In this document: in pieces, positions 40,866-53,300 of the stretch | How the letters are laid out: every line of letters begins with the position of its first letter | Position numbering within the stretch: position 1 is the stretch's first letter | Assembly: GCF_902459465.1 (NCBI RefSeq) | Contig: NC_047066.1 | Coordinates: 5,740,377-5,804,376, forward strand | Reading direction: 5' to 3' | From: Asterias rubens | Taxonomy: Eukaryota > Echinodermata > Asteroidea > Forcipulatida > Asteriidae | DNA: 64,000 nt | Notes under the pieces: model-generated | Databases searched by the model: none | The model's input: the letters and a program-made list of their open reading frames with translations, nothing else | Told to the model about the DNA's origin: nothing | Position numbers and translations under genes: made by a program

Positions 40866-42438
40866 AAAATGTCAGCGAATGTTCATTTTTTCTGTACTAT
40901 GATTATAATAATGCACAACATTATTTCCTCATTGTTTATTGTTTAGTCCTATTTACGTTATTATTTTTCCCGGGCCAATTGGACCTTGGACCAACCATGC
41001 AGGCTGTCGGTTCATAATCGATTTATCAAGAATCATAAAAACAGATGATCTAGATCGCACGGTATTACCATCAATGGTTTTATTGATTCGTCATATAAAA
41101 TTTACAACAATGGGCATGTTGCGTGAACAATCCACATCAGAGTATATAACATTATATTTGTGTGATGGATTCCTCGCTAATATTAATAATGTAAAACCAC
41201 GGAGAGGTAGAAATATACCCACCCAAAGGATGGAATTCGTGTCTTAGGGGAAAAAGGCACATGCATGTCGGAAGTAAATATACATGTATTTTTTTCCCTT
41301 CGGGCACTGGGGAGGATGTGGACTGTCGATGTTGTCACGGGTTTTGAGGGCTCAGCCACACCGCCTTAATCCCATCCTCCTCGTCAGACACATGAACACA
41401 ATAATATCACTGACTTAAAATTGCAGTGATTCAATCGGGTCAACCTTACAATGCACCTGAGAAAATGTTTAAGCCGTCCATCTCGCGATATTCGATAAAC
41501 CGTGTGTATAGGCCTACCAATACAAAGAGGATGATGAAAAGTAAAATTTTGGAGAGTTCATTTATTTTTTGTAAATCATGAAATAAACAAGTCAACTATT
41601 GAGCAATTCAAATCGAACTTCTCCTTATGGATAAGGGCATGGATATGCCGAGATGGCGAGGATTTGGAGATTTTTAGACCCAGCCTCGAGTCCATTCCCC
41701 ATCTTCCTGGACCGCGCATGCATGCAGACGGGAATCGAACCCTCGCAGTATTGACCAGTGCCAAATACCTGCCCGTTAGAGCTCAACTAATGCATTGTTG
41801 TGTTTTTACCAAACACTCTGCACACACTGAATATGTGTTATTGTTATAATCACTGTAATGAATGTATGTTTATGGCCATTATTTGCCATGTCATGCAGAA
41901 AATAATGGGACTCAAAAGACTTAATCCTCCGAACACCTTTTGGACTTAATTCTGCAATTTTAAATTGCCAATGAGGCGCTATACTGGACGTTGCCATGGT
42001 TGCGTTTGATACAAACAATACTGTCAACTGAAGCATGGCGATGCTAATTTGTGAGCTCTGACGGCATTGTGGTGGGAACTCACGCTTGAAATTCACAAAT
42101 TGCTTCTTCGACAGAGGCAAAGACACGCAGTGCAAAAATGAAGGAAGTGAACATCAAGGTGTAATAATGGATATTCACATACCGTCTGCTGTTTTTTCCA
42201 CACTAGACTGATGAACATTCCGTAAACATTTTTTTTCACAAATCAGAATCGGAATCCACCTGAGGGGATTGTTGGATGTAAAATATTAAAAAAAATACAT
42301 GTTTTTCGAAAAAAATAAATCAGAAACTGTAATGTCATGTTCGGACATGTTATTCAGAAACGAGTTCGGAGGTAGGCTTCTTCTTTGTTGTGCCGTAAAT
42401 GCTGGGAGTGTTCTCTGTCAGACAGGGTACACTCTAAA
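40866..42438. other. Intergenic sequence with a tRNA-like head
   Basis: Plus-strand 'acgggaatcgaaccctcgca' near 41730 and 'ttagagctcaacta' near 41776 resemble an inverted tRNA (B and A boxes), but no acceptor stem pairs. ORFs of up to about 105 codons here do not resemble known families. Nothing else is recognised. Confidence 0.4.
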
Positions 42439-42768
42439 AACTAAAGAGTTGAATCCAACACTTGCATGAGTTCGGTGAGTGACTATACACTTTGAAAGTG
42501 TTGAATCCAGCATATGTTAAATCCAGCATTTTAAACTATTTAGTCAACAATTTAAGTTCCAGTTTAACGTTTAAAAAGATGGTCCAACAATTCCAATGAA
42601 TATTTTTGAGAAATTTTGAAATAACACTTAAATTGTTGAATTGGCCCTCCCTTTTTACGTTTAATCAAAAAGTTAAAATGCTAGATTTAACAAACAAAAC
42701 GCTGGATCAAACACTTTCAAAGTGTCACTCACCGAACTCATGCAAGTGTTGGATTCAACTCTTTGGTT
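42439..42768. mobile_element. Fold-back element 'AAAGAGTTGAATCCAACACT' family
   Basis: The left arm CTAAAGAGTTGAATCCAACA continues through CATGAGTTCGGTGAGTGAC; the right arm has GTCACTCACCGAACTCATG and GTGTTGGATTCAACTCTTTG. Inner pairs AAAGTGTTGAATCCAGCAT and ACGCTGGATCAAACACTTT also match. Total about 330 bp; one copy seen. It abuts the next MITE-A copy. Confidence 0.8.
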
Positions 42769-43120
42769 TAAGGCACTGTTCTCACCTTTGGTAATTGTCA
42801 AAGACCTGAGTATTCTCACTTGGTGTTATCCCAACAAACCTGTGAAAATTTTGTCTCAAATGGTCATCAAAGTTGCAAGAGAAAAATAAAATAAAGAAAA
42901 ACACCATTGCCGTATACAAATTGTTGTACTTTCAGATGCCTATATAAAAAGAGATTGGCCGAATTAGTCTCAATTTTGAGTGAGAAAATACACCTTTCTC
43001 AAAAACTATACTATATTTTGCACAATGTTTTTATCAGGGAGCTCTCCATTGCTCGTTACCAATTAAGGTTTTATGCTATAACAATTATTTTGAGTAATTA
43101 CCAAGTGTCAAGATGCCTTG
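42767..43120. mobile_element. MITE-A copy, diverged
   Basis: Left end TTTAAGGCACTGTTCTCACC, then TTGGTAATTGTCAAAGACC, an internal 'gggagctctccattgctcgtt' block and a right end 'gagtaattaccaagtgtcaa'. The inner palindrome is lost. The TIRs are poor. Confidence 0.6.
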
Positions 43121-43469
43121 AATGTATATACGAGTCGGTAAAGGTTATACAATTATCATTTCTTTTCAATACAGTCATGAGTTGGACAGCTTTCAAATAT
43201 GACAGCTGTCGAGTTTCCTTGTAATTTATTTCCGTGTAAGTGACGGTTTTGATGGACTAAAACCACTTACTGTAAATCATCGTTTTCTGAAACTCACCTA
43301 GACTTCTTAAATTTAAACAAGCCGCAAAAAGCTTTGATTTGCGACTCAAAAGTTGCTATCTAAAAAGTTAATAAAATAATAAGTTTGTGCAACAGGCCCT
43401 CTGATTATAATTATGCGCTGCCATGGGCGGTCAGCCTTTAGCAGATGACCAGGAAATACGATTACCTTT

Positions 43470-43860
43470 TATAGTTGTGGCACATTGAAATTAGCAGATA
43501 CTCTTCAATTGATCTTATAAATGTGATTTATAAATGCATGAAATTCACTCACGGGTAACAACAAGCAATGTGTCTTCGAGAAGTGCGTGAGTGTACCTTT
43601 AAAATTGTGCCACATTATAAACGAACATTACTTTTCGATTGATCTTATAAATGCATGAAATCCATTTAATGGGAACGAGAAAATCTTCAAGAAGTGCGCG
43701 TTTGAAACCTTAAAAGTTGTTTTTTTGTTCATGAAATTCACGAGACAGGCCTATTAGCAGTGTACCTTTTGGCAAAATAGATGCACATTTCTTTTTGACG
43801 CATGTAATTCATAATACAACATGGATTGTTGGTCTTCGAGAAGCGCTCGTGTGTGTAGCC
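43470..43860. repeat. Three degenerate tandem units, about 120-130 bp
   Basis: Blocks 'ttgatcttataaatg', 'atgaaattcac', 'cttcgagaagtgcg' and 'cctttaaaa' recur in order near 43505-43610, 43635-43725 and 43730-43850. Non-coding. Confidence 0.6.
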
Positions 43861-44553
43861 GAGCTTGAGCTTGACTCTTCATTTCAGACGATATAGACAA
43901 CCTCATCCCCGCATCACCGTGCGCGGTTGCACTATGCTCCTTCCTTGACCACCGGTCACCCCTTGAAAGTACGATAAAAAGGTATCGTTGTACAGTTTAA
44001 TCCGGTATCCATGGCAACACTCTCGCGAGTGCAAAAGAGAGAATTATCCAATAGCTGTGTGATTATACGGACCACACGTGAGGGGGAGCATCAATTTATC
44101 TGTCTTTGTTAGAACAATAAGCGTTAGTTTGAGCGAAAAGGAAAAAAAAAAGATTCGTCAAGGTGAATTATTGTTTTGTCATTAATGAAAGGCTGTTGTT
44201 CTGTTGCCCTTCAACTCTATTAACGTTCCCGCGGGAGCAGTGAGTGACAGGGTCACAGTGTGTGGTTGAATAACGTGTTTTTTTCTTCAGTTTAGAAAAG
44301 GCATATTCTCGAATTACCTCCACTGAAGAAACGGCACAATACCTCATCAGGCCTGCATGTGACGCGTGAAAAATGTTGTATTATGCAGCAAAAAATTCAT
44401 GTTGATATGAATTTTTGTGATGTTCGGCTTGTGGATTTTATTTTTACAAATTCGTCATTGGATGTATGTTATAGCCAACATTCGCGTCTCTGTTTTTAGT
44501 TTTTAAACAAGAAAAACAACTTAAAATGGCCTTTTTACTACAAAAACAAATCT

Positions 44554-44833
44554 TTAAAGACACTGGACACTATTGGTAATTGTTAAAGCACAGTTGGTGT
44601 ATCTCAGACTATACATAAAAACAACAAACCTGTGAAAATTTGAGCTCAATCGGTCGTCGAAGTTGCGAGATAATAGTGAAAGAAAAAACACCCTTGTCCA
44701 ACACGAAGTTGTGTGCTTTCAGATTCATGATTTCGAGACCACAAATTCTAAATGAGGTCTCGAAATCAAATTTGTGGAAAATTATTTCTTTCTCAAAAAC
44801 TACGTCACTTCAGAGGGAGCCGTGTCTTACAAT
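44554..44833. mobile_element. MITE-A copy, right end missing
   Basis: Left end TTAAAGACACTGGACACTAT; inner palindrome TTTCGAGACCACAAAT/ATGAGGTCTCGAAAT; the similarity ends after 'gagggagccgtgtcttacaat'. Confidence 0.82.
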
Positions 44834-45590
44834 TCAGTGAATTGGTTAAACGAACAGATTGGGGAAGACTATTCCAGCATTTTGGCTCATCAGTTGCAGA
44901 AAAAGCTTTAGGCCTAAAAATTATGACCCTATATTTGTACGTGATCGGGTGCATTCACAACAACTGAAGTGGATCTTAAATTGTACAAAGACTGGCAGGT
45001 GTGGAGAAGGTTGCAAAGATAACTGCAACGAACTTTGATGAAAGGTACGACTCAGGAAGTCATTATAATAGACTGTCGGACACGGCCTTTTAAGTCCTTG
45101 ATGGACATTATACATCAGCTAATGTTCACTGGCTGACATTAACCTACGAATACAGACGCCTAAACTAAACCGTCAATCTTAAAATTATGACCAACTTATT
45201 TTTAACGAATACTGAAAACTGATTGGTTGTATGCTGTTTTAATTGAAGGCTGAAATAAAGGAGTATGAATAAATTTTATTAGGAAACGACTCAGTTTGAG
45301 GTGAGGTTTGCCGAAGCACCATGTGTAAATCGCTTAAATTTAATTATTTATACTCGTCGAAAAAAAATTGATGCATCGCTTTTTCTTCTTACAAAATACT
45401 TTGTTTAATAATTATATATAAGGCCGACAAGGAAGTTTACCGACGTCTAAACACGGCCATGTGACACCGTTGAAGTCATCATTCGTCGTCCATTAACCAA
45501 CAAAATAATAAAATATTAATATTTCCTCCATGAAATATGAATCCCCTCAGTTGGAGAGAGACGAAATGAAGATGTTTCCGTGTCATCCAT
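44834..45590. other. Intergenic sequence, nothing recognised
   Basis: AT-rich; no exon, terminal repeat or tRNA-like head was found. Confidence 0.4.
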
Positions 45591-46560
45591 TTACGGAAGA
45601 GATAATGTGTCGAACGGTAAACAGGCAAGGAGTGACAGGTGTTCACGCAAACACCCCTATAACTATAGCGGCAAGTGACACTGTATGTGTAAAGTGACGC
45701 TTGAATCGTGGTGATGAGTTGCTTTTACTAATTTAACAAAATCATTACACGTTCACTCGTGTAAATCTCAAATTGTAACAATTTTGTAATCATTTTTCGC
45801 GTACTAATCATTTCAGATGTAGACTCGCTCATTACTTGAAAATTCACTTCAAAAACACCCCACTAATCAGCGGCATTTGAACCACTCACGCTGTTGACAG
45901 TGACGCTTAATCGTTTTGAGTATCTTTGCTTTTACCAAAACAAAAACCATACACTTTCACAATTATTTTGCAAATCATGAAGGATAGACACACTCATTTC
46001 TTGAAAATTCACTTAAACACGTACCCCCAATGACTAGCGACAAAAACACTAACTGTGTAAAGTGACGCTTGGGTCGTATATCAAGGACAGAACTGAGAAA
46101 TCTCCCGAATAATCCGAAAAATCTACTCCGCGGTAAAGGCAGTTTTAGAAGAACAACTCTACCTGGCAAATAATTTATGGTGTACCGCACAAAAATACAC
46201 ACTCACTCAAATACATCTTTAAAATTGTAATAAACAAATGGAAATTTTTCGCGTACAGGCCTACAATATTAATCATCGAGCAAATAATGAAGGATTCATA
46301 TTTTTACTTGTGGAAATTCACTTAAACACCCCCAACATCAACCAGCGGCAAAAACACCAATAGGCCTAGTGACGCTTGAATGTGAGTGGGATCGTTGCTA
46401 CAGCAGACAGCTTTTACCAAAACAAAAAAATGCACTTCCACTCAAATTCATCTCACATTTTACAATTTGAACAAATTGTTCGAGTACAATAATCAGTGAG
46501 CAAAATATTGAAAGCTTTAGATTTTGACTTACTCATTAGTTGAACATTCAGTCTCGTTAT
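45591..46560. repeat. Degenerate tandem array, four units of about 200-300 bp
   Basis: Three words recur in order: 'agtgacgcttgaatcgt' (about 45698, 45900, 46062, 46370), 'gcttttaccaaaacaaaaa' (about 45930 and 46410), and 'ttgaaaattcacttaaacac' (about 45836, 46002, 46312). Non-coding and AT-rich. Confidence 0.7.
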
Positions 46561-47242
46561 CTCCGTATAATAAGAGTTCCTTTTTTCCGGAGGACGGTAA
46601 TCTTAGGAAAGATGAAATCTCAATCATGTTCGTTGATGAGAGCATTACGCCAGAGAGTGGCAGCATACAGCACGCTGATGTCTCTCTGCATCTCATCTCA
46701 CGTCTGTGTAGGCCTACGATCCAGCTGCGTACGGGCTGCAAGAAGCGCGTACACCGTGTGTCAATGAAAAGTGGACTCGGCTACCCAAACAGCATGCAAT
46801 TCAAGCGTACAAAACCGGGTTTAATTTGTAAAATCGATTTTCTCTCTTCTATAATTTTGTGTCCAAAGAGATAGACAAAGGTCGTCATTTAGAATGCTAC
46901 GTTAGAGCAGTGTCCACATCACTGAGTACATGCCCTTGTAAGTTTTCTACGAAACGAATTAACGTACATCATGCATAATGGTTTGTTTTTAATTGATCTG
47001 AAATTGAATGCTATTTTGGTTTGCATCACCGATGAAGTTCTGCTGTCTATGAAGTATTTGCGCGCGTGTTTCGTAGAGAGCACTTTATTCGGGAACAAAC
47101 GGGAAAATAATGCATGAGTGCAAATTTTCTTGTAAATAAATTAATCAGATGACTGCATTAATAATTACTTCATTACTAGTTTGATAGAGTCGTCCGTGTA
47201 AACGCGCTCACTGCTAGCTTGGAATGACTGAAGATCAGATCA
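46561..47242. other. Intergenic sequence, nothing recognised
   Basis: An ORF of 116 codons (46524-46874) overlaps it but has no recognisable features, no splice context and odd composition. I do not call a gene. Confidence 0.4.
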
Positions 47243-47445
47243 GGGCCCAATTTCATGGCTCTGGCTCTGCTTACCACCGAATTCTGCGCTTACGATCACG
47301 ATTCCCCGCTTACATGAAGTACGCACGCGCAGAAGCAAAAATTCGCCGCTAACCCGTGAAATACGCTTGCCGTAAGCACAGAATTCCCTGCTTCCGTAAG
47401 CGCCGATTCTGTGCTTACGGTTAGCAGAGCCATGAAATTGGGCCC
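47243..47445. mobile_element. Fold-back element 'GGGCCCAATTTCATGGCTCT', complete
   Basis: Left end GGGCCCAATTTCATGGCTCT, right end AGAGCCATGAAATTGGGCCC, with inner inverted pairs GAATTCTGCGCTTACG/CGTAAGCACAGAATTC. 203 bp. A related short copy is at 56993-57112. Confidence 0.88.
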
Positions 47446-48854
47446 AGGAGAGGTTTCGTTGATGTTCTCGAATTAGTCGTTATAAAAGGGCAGTAGTAGG
47501 CGATGACAACGGGTGTGCGCGCGCCACAACAAGCTCCCAAACCGTACCACTTTATATCATACAACCCACAAATATTTTTACCTTTCAGCTTAAAAACAAA
47601 CGAATTTCCTTTTTACAACTAAACTTCAGATTCCCCTTTAAATTTTGTGGTAGGTCAGTGTATGAGCTGTTTGAAATGAATTTTCCTGGTATGTCAGACT
47701 GCCGCCCCAGAAAATGCGATCAACGATTCCAGTTTCACGGAGCATTCGTGCACTCCCGGCCGTCGGCTTTCTCATCCACTAGTAACTTTGAAACTAAATT
47801 ATTTTTCATCAATTTTTCTCCTCGCCTAAAAAATTCAAGTGGTACATAACCCCCACGTGGTGATTGCACGACCCCGAACAATAATAGAATCAGTCAAGAA
47901 AGGTGACAAATTATCACTAAAAATAATCATAAACAGTGCACTTTGTTTAGAGTGCATGTTGCGCCCACCTTTTGGATGGAGCTCGGAGGGGTCGGGCATT
48001 CTGTCCCCTATAAAAATTGAAATCAACAGCAATAATTGTTATGCCCTCCCGACTGTGTCTTAACTTCTTCACCACTAGTCTCTCTGTTGAACCATTTTCC
48101 CATTTGAATAAGTTCCCGCTTATGGGGGGGGGGGGCACACTCGGGGCCTTATTATTCTTATTGGAGACTGCATGGTAGGCTAATTAAACCATGTTGTTTT
48201 GTCAAAAGAAAGAATGATAAGGGCGTTCTATCCATGTCGATTCTGTATACCTAAAAAAAATTGGAAATTGGAAATGATGGGCTTGTGATAGGATAGGGAG
48301 CTTGATTCAAAAGATGGCGCTACTATCATCATAACTTGTACACATTCGCCGTGGTAGCTCCTATACGTACATACCACCGTGGTAGCTCCTATAGCTAGCT
48401 CCGGTCAATCATAGTCCATAGAGAGTTAGAGTGGTCGCTTGCTGAGGAGGAACGAGAATTAGACATAAAATTTAAGTGATGCCTTACCACAGTTTGCACG
48501 AATGAAGTCGAGCGGGCACAACTATTTTTTTTTGAGAATTAACGGCCTATGATTCGAAATGTTTGATATGTCAAGAGTTAAACTATTATTCTATGCAAGT
48601 CTCGCACGTTCGAACATTGTGGATCCGTCGTGCACGACTGTTTTTTCCTTCATGCGTGAGTCCTCCCAAAACATGTTTGAATACTGATGGGAATTCCGCG
48701 GTCTTGTGGCAAATTTCCGAGGACGGCCCGGTACTATTCAACTCCCACGTCATTCTCGCCGTAATACTTTTTTGGAACTCCTTGGTCAAATATACTGGTA
48801 AGAAAAGCTACAACGTAACATCGACAAAAGCAAAACATTGGTATAATGACGCCT
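47446..48854. other. Intergenic sequence with poly-G
   Basis: A run of about 11 G at 48124-48134 and two 'ccgtggtagctcctata' words near 48350 and 48380. No gene was recognised. Confidence 0.4.
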
Positions 48855-49231
48855 GGAGACATCGGACACCTTTGGTAATAATGTTCTCACTTGGCGTATC
48901 TCATATTATGCACAAAATAGCAGGCCTTTGACAATTTGAACTTATTGGTCGTCGAAGTTGCGAGAAAGAAAAAACACCATTGTCACATGGTCCCACGAAG
49001 TTGTGTGCTTTTAGATGCTAATTGATTTTGAGACCTCAAAGTATAATTATTTTGACGTCTTCAATCAAATTCAAGTATTTTAATTGAACTTCTTTCTCGA
49101 AAACAACGTTACTTCAGAGGGGGCGTTTCTCACAATGTTTTATACTATCAACAGCTCTCCATTGCTCGTTAACAAGTAGGTTGTTATGCTAAAAGTTATC
49201 TTCGAAGTAATCACAGTATCCAGTGCCTTTA
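48855..49231. mobile_element. MITE-A copy, diverged ends
   Basis: Left part 'gacatcggacacctttggtaat', inner 'tgattttgagacctcaaagt', 'ttcagagggggcgtttctcac', right end CAGTATCCAGTGCCTTTA. Confidence 0.7.
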
Positions 49232-49532
49232 GCATATTATTATAAGCATAAAAAGCAGATAAGCACAACAATGTGCCAACCAAACCATGTATATGTAATC
49301 CTTCTCGTTTTTTCTTAGCAGACAATATTCTTAAGCAATATTTCCTGCTCAAGTAGCTCTTTGAAATATTTTGACCCAGCCCAGGCCACGCCCTTGCGTT
49401 GACCTCCTTGGGTGAACATGGTGTGAGTGACGTGAGCGAAATGCACTTTGATCATCAGCAGTATCACACACCATACACAAAAAAGCACGTCAGACTGAAA
49501 TTAAACGATGTTTGAAAGAATGCAATATAGAC

Positions 49533-49612
49533 TTCAACAACAACAACAACAACAACATCACGCCAACAACAGCAACGGCCACAACAACAACAACAACAAC
49601 AACAGCACTATA
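49533..49612. repeat. (CAA)n microsatellite
   Basis: Imperfect CAA repeat of about 80 bp interrupted by 'atcacgc' and 'ggcca'. ORFs across it are artefacts of the repeat. Confidence 0.9.
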
Positions 49613-49740
49613 ATAGATGTTAAATTTGCATCGGGGATAAAGCATATTAATTTCTGTTTTTTTTACCCATACACCGATGTGTGTTAGCACTGTATATACT
49701 CAGTACTTTCCCGAGTGCTGTGAACAAATATCACACAGGC

Positions 49741-49830
49741 AATGTTACTCGGGTGGGATTCGAACCACAACCCTTGTAATTCTAGAGCAGTGTCTTACCA
49801 ACTAGACTACCGAGGTTATCCAGTAGTTAT
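49741..49830 (-). mobile_element. tRNA-derived SINE head, minus strand
   Basis: Read on the minus strand: GGTAGTCTAGTTGGTAAGAC (A-box region) and GTGGTTCGAATCCCACCCG (B box, T-arm). The 5' and 3' ends do not pair as an acceptor stem. The downstream words 'gttaaatttgcatcggggataaag' occur twice (about 49618 and 49885), so two tail copies may be present. Confidence 0.65.
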
Positions 49831-50390
49831 AGGCAGTTCGAATCCTATGTTTTGGCAGCCGGGTACCGCAACGATATAATATATGTTAAATTTGCATCGG
49901 GGATAAAGAATATTAATTTTTTGTTTTTTTTACCCCCTTTTTTTGACAAACCAAACACTATCATGCATTATGCATAGCATGAGAGAAAGGACCCACAAAC
50001 AAACTTCCCGTAGGCAGCGTGTTTTGGGGTGGGCGGGGCATAAGGGGACCTTTAGCTTTGTAACAATGGCGAGATTTCATCAGAAGAGGGCGTTTATCAC
50101 CATTTTACAGTTCCACAAAAACATAAATTTTACATTTCTTTATGGAAAATGACATTGGCAATCATCTCGGATCCTTTTTTTTTTTTTTTTTTTCCAGACA
50201 AAAAGTTTCCCAACCAGTCAGTTTTTAGTTCTGTGTGGTGACGCATGAGTGCTTGTGTTTCTGCGGTCTGCTGTCGGTCACATATCGCTGCATGGTATTT
50301 GCGCATGCGTTTTCAGCACTTCGACGTGACGGCCATTTTTCGTTCCTTGTCTTTTCCGGTTACTTTGTTCTACATTTTCATTTGCTGACA

Positions 50391-53300
50391 ATGGCGACCA
50401 CTGCTGCTGCAATGTTACTGAAGAAACAACTACAAGGTAAACCTAAGACGTTACTCTATACCCTACGATTCTGTTCGATTATGAGTGTCCTGCCCTGTGA
50501 TTTTACCATGAAAATGTGACGCCTTGTTTGCTTCGTGGATATTTTTGTGTTGGTACATGTACGTGCTAATTTTGCATGATGACGAACTGAATACCAAAAA
50601 GTGGTTTGCTCGTGACGACGTTTTCAATCAGTCATCATTGAACGTCATAATTATGTCACCGATGAATTTACGTGGAAACATTTGTGTTTTCGTTGTTTAT
50701 TCATTTAAAATACAATCCTAATAATAAACTACTAAAGGGGTTGGATTAAAGCCATTGGACCCTTTCGGTACAGAAAAAAAAAAAAGTTCACAGATTTACA
50801 AATAACTTGCAGGGTTTACAACAGGTAATGGTGAAAGACTTCTCTTGAAATATTAGTCCATGATATGCTTTACTTTTTGAGAAAACGGTAAAACAATATA
50901 AATTCTCATTAGCGAGAATTACGGATTTGTTATAAACACAATGTCATGACACGGCGAAACGCGCGAAAACAGGAGTGGGTTTTCCCGTTATTTTCTCACG
51001 ACTCCGATGTCGGATTGAGCCTAAACATTATTTTGTCTTTTGCTGGCCAAGCCTAGCGAGAGTTATTAGAGAATTATTAATTGGGTACAGGATGGGGATG
51101 AATATAACCATCATATAAATGCAATTGTCAATGTTTGCGATCAGTCGTTTTGACGATTGCATTGCTTTCGACTGTTGGCAGTAGATTAAAGCTGTGTTAA
51201 AAATCAACATTTCTTGGATGGGATTCGAACCCATGACCTTTGCCATTCTAGAGCAGATGCCTTACCTCAAGACCACCGAGATTACCCGGTAACTAGAGGC
51301 TGTACAAATATACTATTGTTCTAATCTACTCTAGTATAGTATAGTATGGCAAAAAGGTCATGGGTTCGAATCTCACTTGAGTAATTTTTAAGATGTCATT
51401 TTTTATTTTATTTTTGTCCTTTCAGAGTTTGAAAGTAAAGGAGGAACAGACGGTTTTTCAGCGGGATTAAGTGACGATGATAATCTCTTCAGATGGGAAG
51501 TTATTGTCTACGGTCCGTCTGAAACTTTCTTGTAAGTAGGAGAAAAGAAAAGAGTTGCTCTGAAAACTCATCTTTTCAAGATGTTTTTCTTTAACTCATA
51601 CATAATTTTGTTGCTTTCCATTGTTAATTATTGCATGGTTTCCCTATTTGTTATTTTTTCTTCTTTTTCACTGGTTACATTGTATTGTTTATTTAAATAT
51701 ATCTGTGCCTTAAACATCTCTTAGGCCATGTCCGAAACGACGACTTTGGCTACAGCTACGTCTAGATCAGTGCGTCTACCAGTGTTGAAGGTACCTGTAG
51801 TCGAAGTCGCCATTTCCGAAACGGCCTTAGTTTGATATGGCGCATTACAAATAGGCTAATTACAAATGCCTATTATTTAATTTTTATTAAGAATCCTGAA
51901 CATTATATTTTAAAACTTTGGTGACATATCAAGATCAAAAGTATGTTCCTTAATTTTGTTCTATTTTCCGATCTCTTTGTTTTACTGTGACTAGCCTCCT
52001 GGGCCCAAGTTCATAAAGCTGTTTGGCAGAATACTGCTCGACATTTTTTCTTTGCTAAGCAATTATTGCGTGGGGCACTAGTTACCCAATGCACTCTTAA
52101 TGTAATTGTGGCTGGTAAACTGTTTCTGCTAAGCAAGACTGTCATGCGCTTAGCAAGTTTTTGTGCTTTGACAGGCTTTATGAAATTGGGTCCTGAGCAC
52201 AATGTGGATTTGTGTGCTTTATAAAACTTTGTTATACTAAATATATAATTGTTGTATATTAATTCATCTGATATTCTCTGATTGATCAGTCATGTTATTC
52301 TTAAACTGTTATTCAAGGCTAGAGCCGTATGAATTTTTTCATGCCCTTTAATCATCATATAATTCTTTCATATTTGATTAAAGTATGCATTGCCATTTTG
52401 TTTTACATTTATCTTGTAATTTTTTTGTCTGCGTTAAAATGTTTTTTGTTTTTTTCTTTTCTTTTGACTTTTCTCTGCTTTAAGTCTCATTGATATTGTG
52501 ATTTATTTATTATTCAAATTTAACTGCTACTTTACCATTGTAATTTTTTTATTTCAGTATGTAAATTCCCCTTCCTCCCAAACTCCTCAAGGAAATAGGA
52601 AATGTTTTTACTTGTAGTCATGGTGGCACAGTTTAAGTCTGTTCTTCCGGCGTTAGTAATGTTGGCAATGTTATGCCCGTAGTACAAATAACCTAATTAA
52701 CAATTTATTTAATTCCAACATGTAAGTAAACACATTTTATTAAAGAATATTTTATAAGGTACATGAAACTTTGTAGAAAGGGACTAAGTGATTAAATGCA
52801 CCTTCTTGTATATTCTTCACTATACCTGAGTAGTTGTAATAGAAGCCCGATACTGAAGGGTGTACTTTCCAAGTTTTTTGTGCTTGAGGCAAAACAAAAA
52901 CCCAAGTCTCAAACTCCTTATTTATTTATTTGTTCCCACAGTGAGGGAGGTTTCTTCAAGGCAGAGTTGGTTTTTCCTGAGAACTTCCCGAACAGACCAC
53001 CCAAGATGAAGTTTCTGACTGACATGTGGCATCCAAACAGTTAGTACACAACAGTACCCACTCTAGAGCGTTTTCTGCTAAGCAGGAAAGCGGTCCCTGA
53101 TAGTACTGTGATAAGTTTAACATTTTGGCTGGTTGTGATGTTATTCTGTCATGTCAAGTGTGGTAGTGGCGGACACTGTATAGCAGTGCACTGACAGCAC
53201 TGTTGGGTTTGGGTTTATGGAGATATAGTGAGAGATTTCACATAATTTTAGAAATGATAATTTCTACACAAAACCAAGTATTGTATCAATGAGTCCCACT

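Noticed and set aside
41700..41790. Possible tRNA gene on the minus strand
   Set aside because: The B-box-like part is good, but the acceptor and anticodon stems do not pair by eye.
46524..46874. 116-codon ORF as a small gene
   Set aside because: No recognised motif, no splice or promoter context, and an equally long ORF on the other strand.
49490..49690. ORF with a poly-Val run
   Set aside because: It is the translation of the (CAA)n microsatellite on the other strand.
49741..49830. Possible functional tRNA gene
   Set aside because: A- and B-box-like segments are present, but the acceptor stem does not pair and the anticodon loop is not well formed. The same head recurs at other sites, typical of a SINE.
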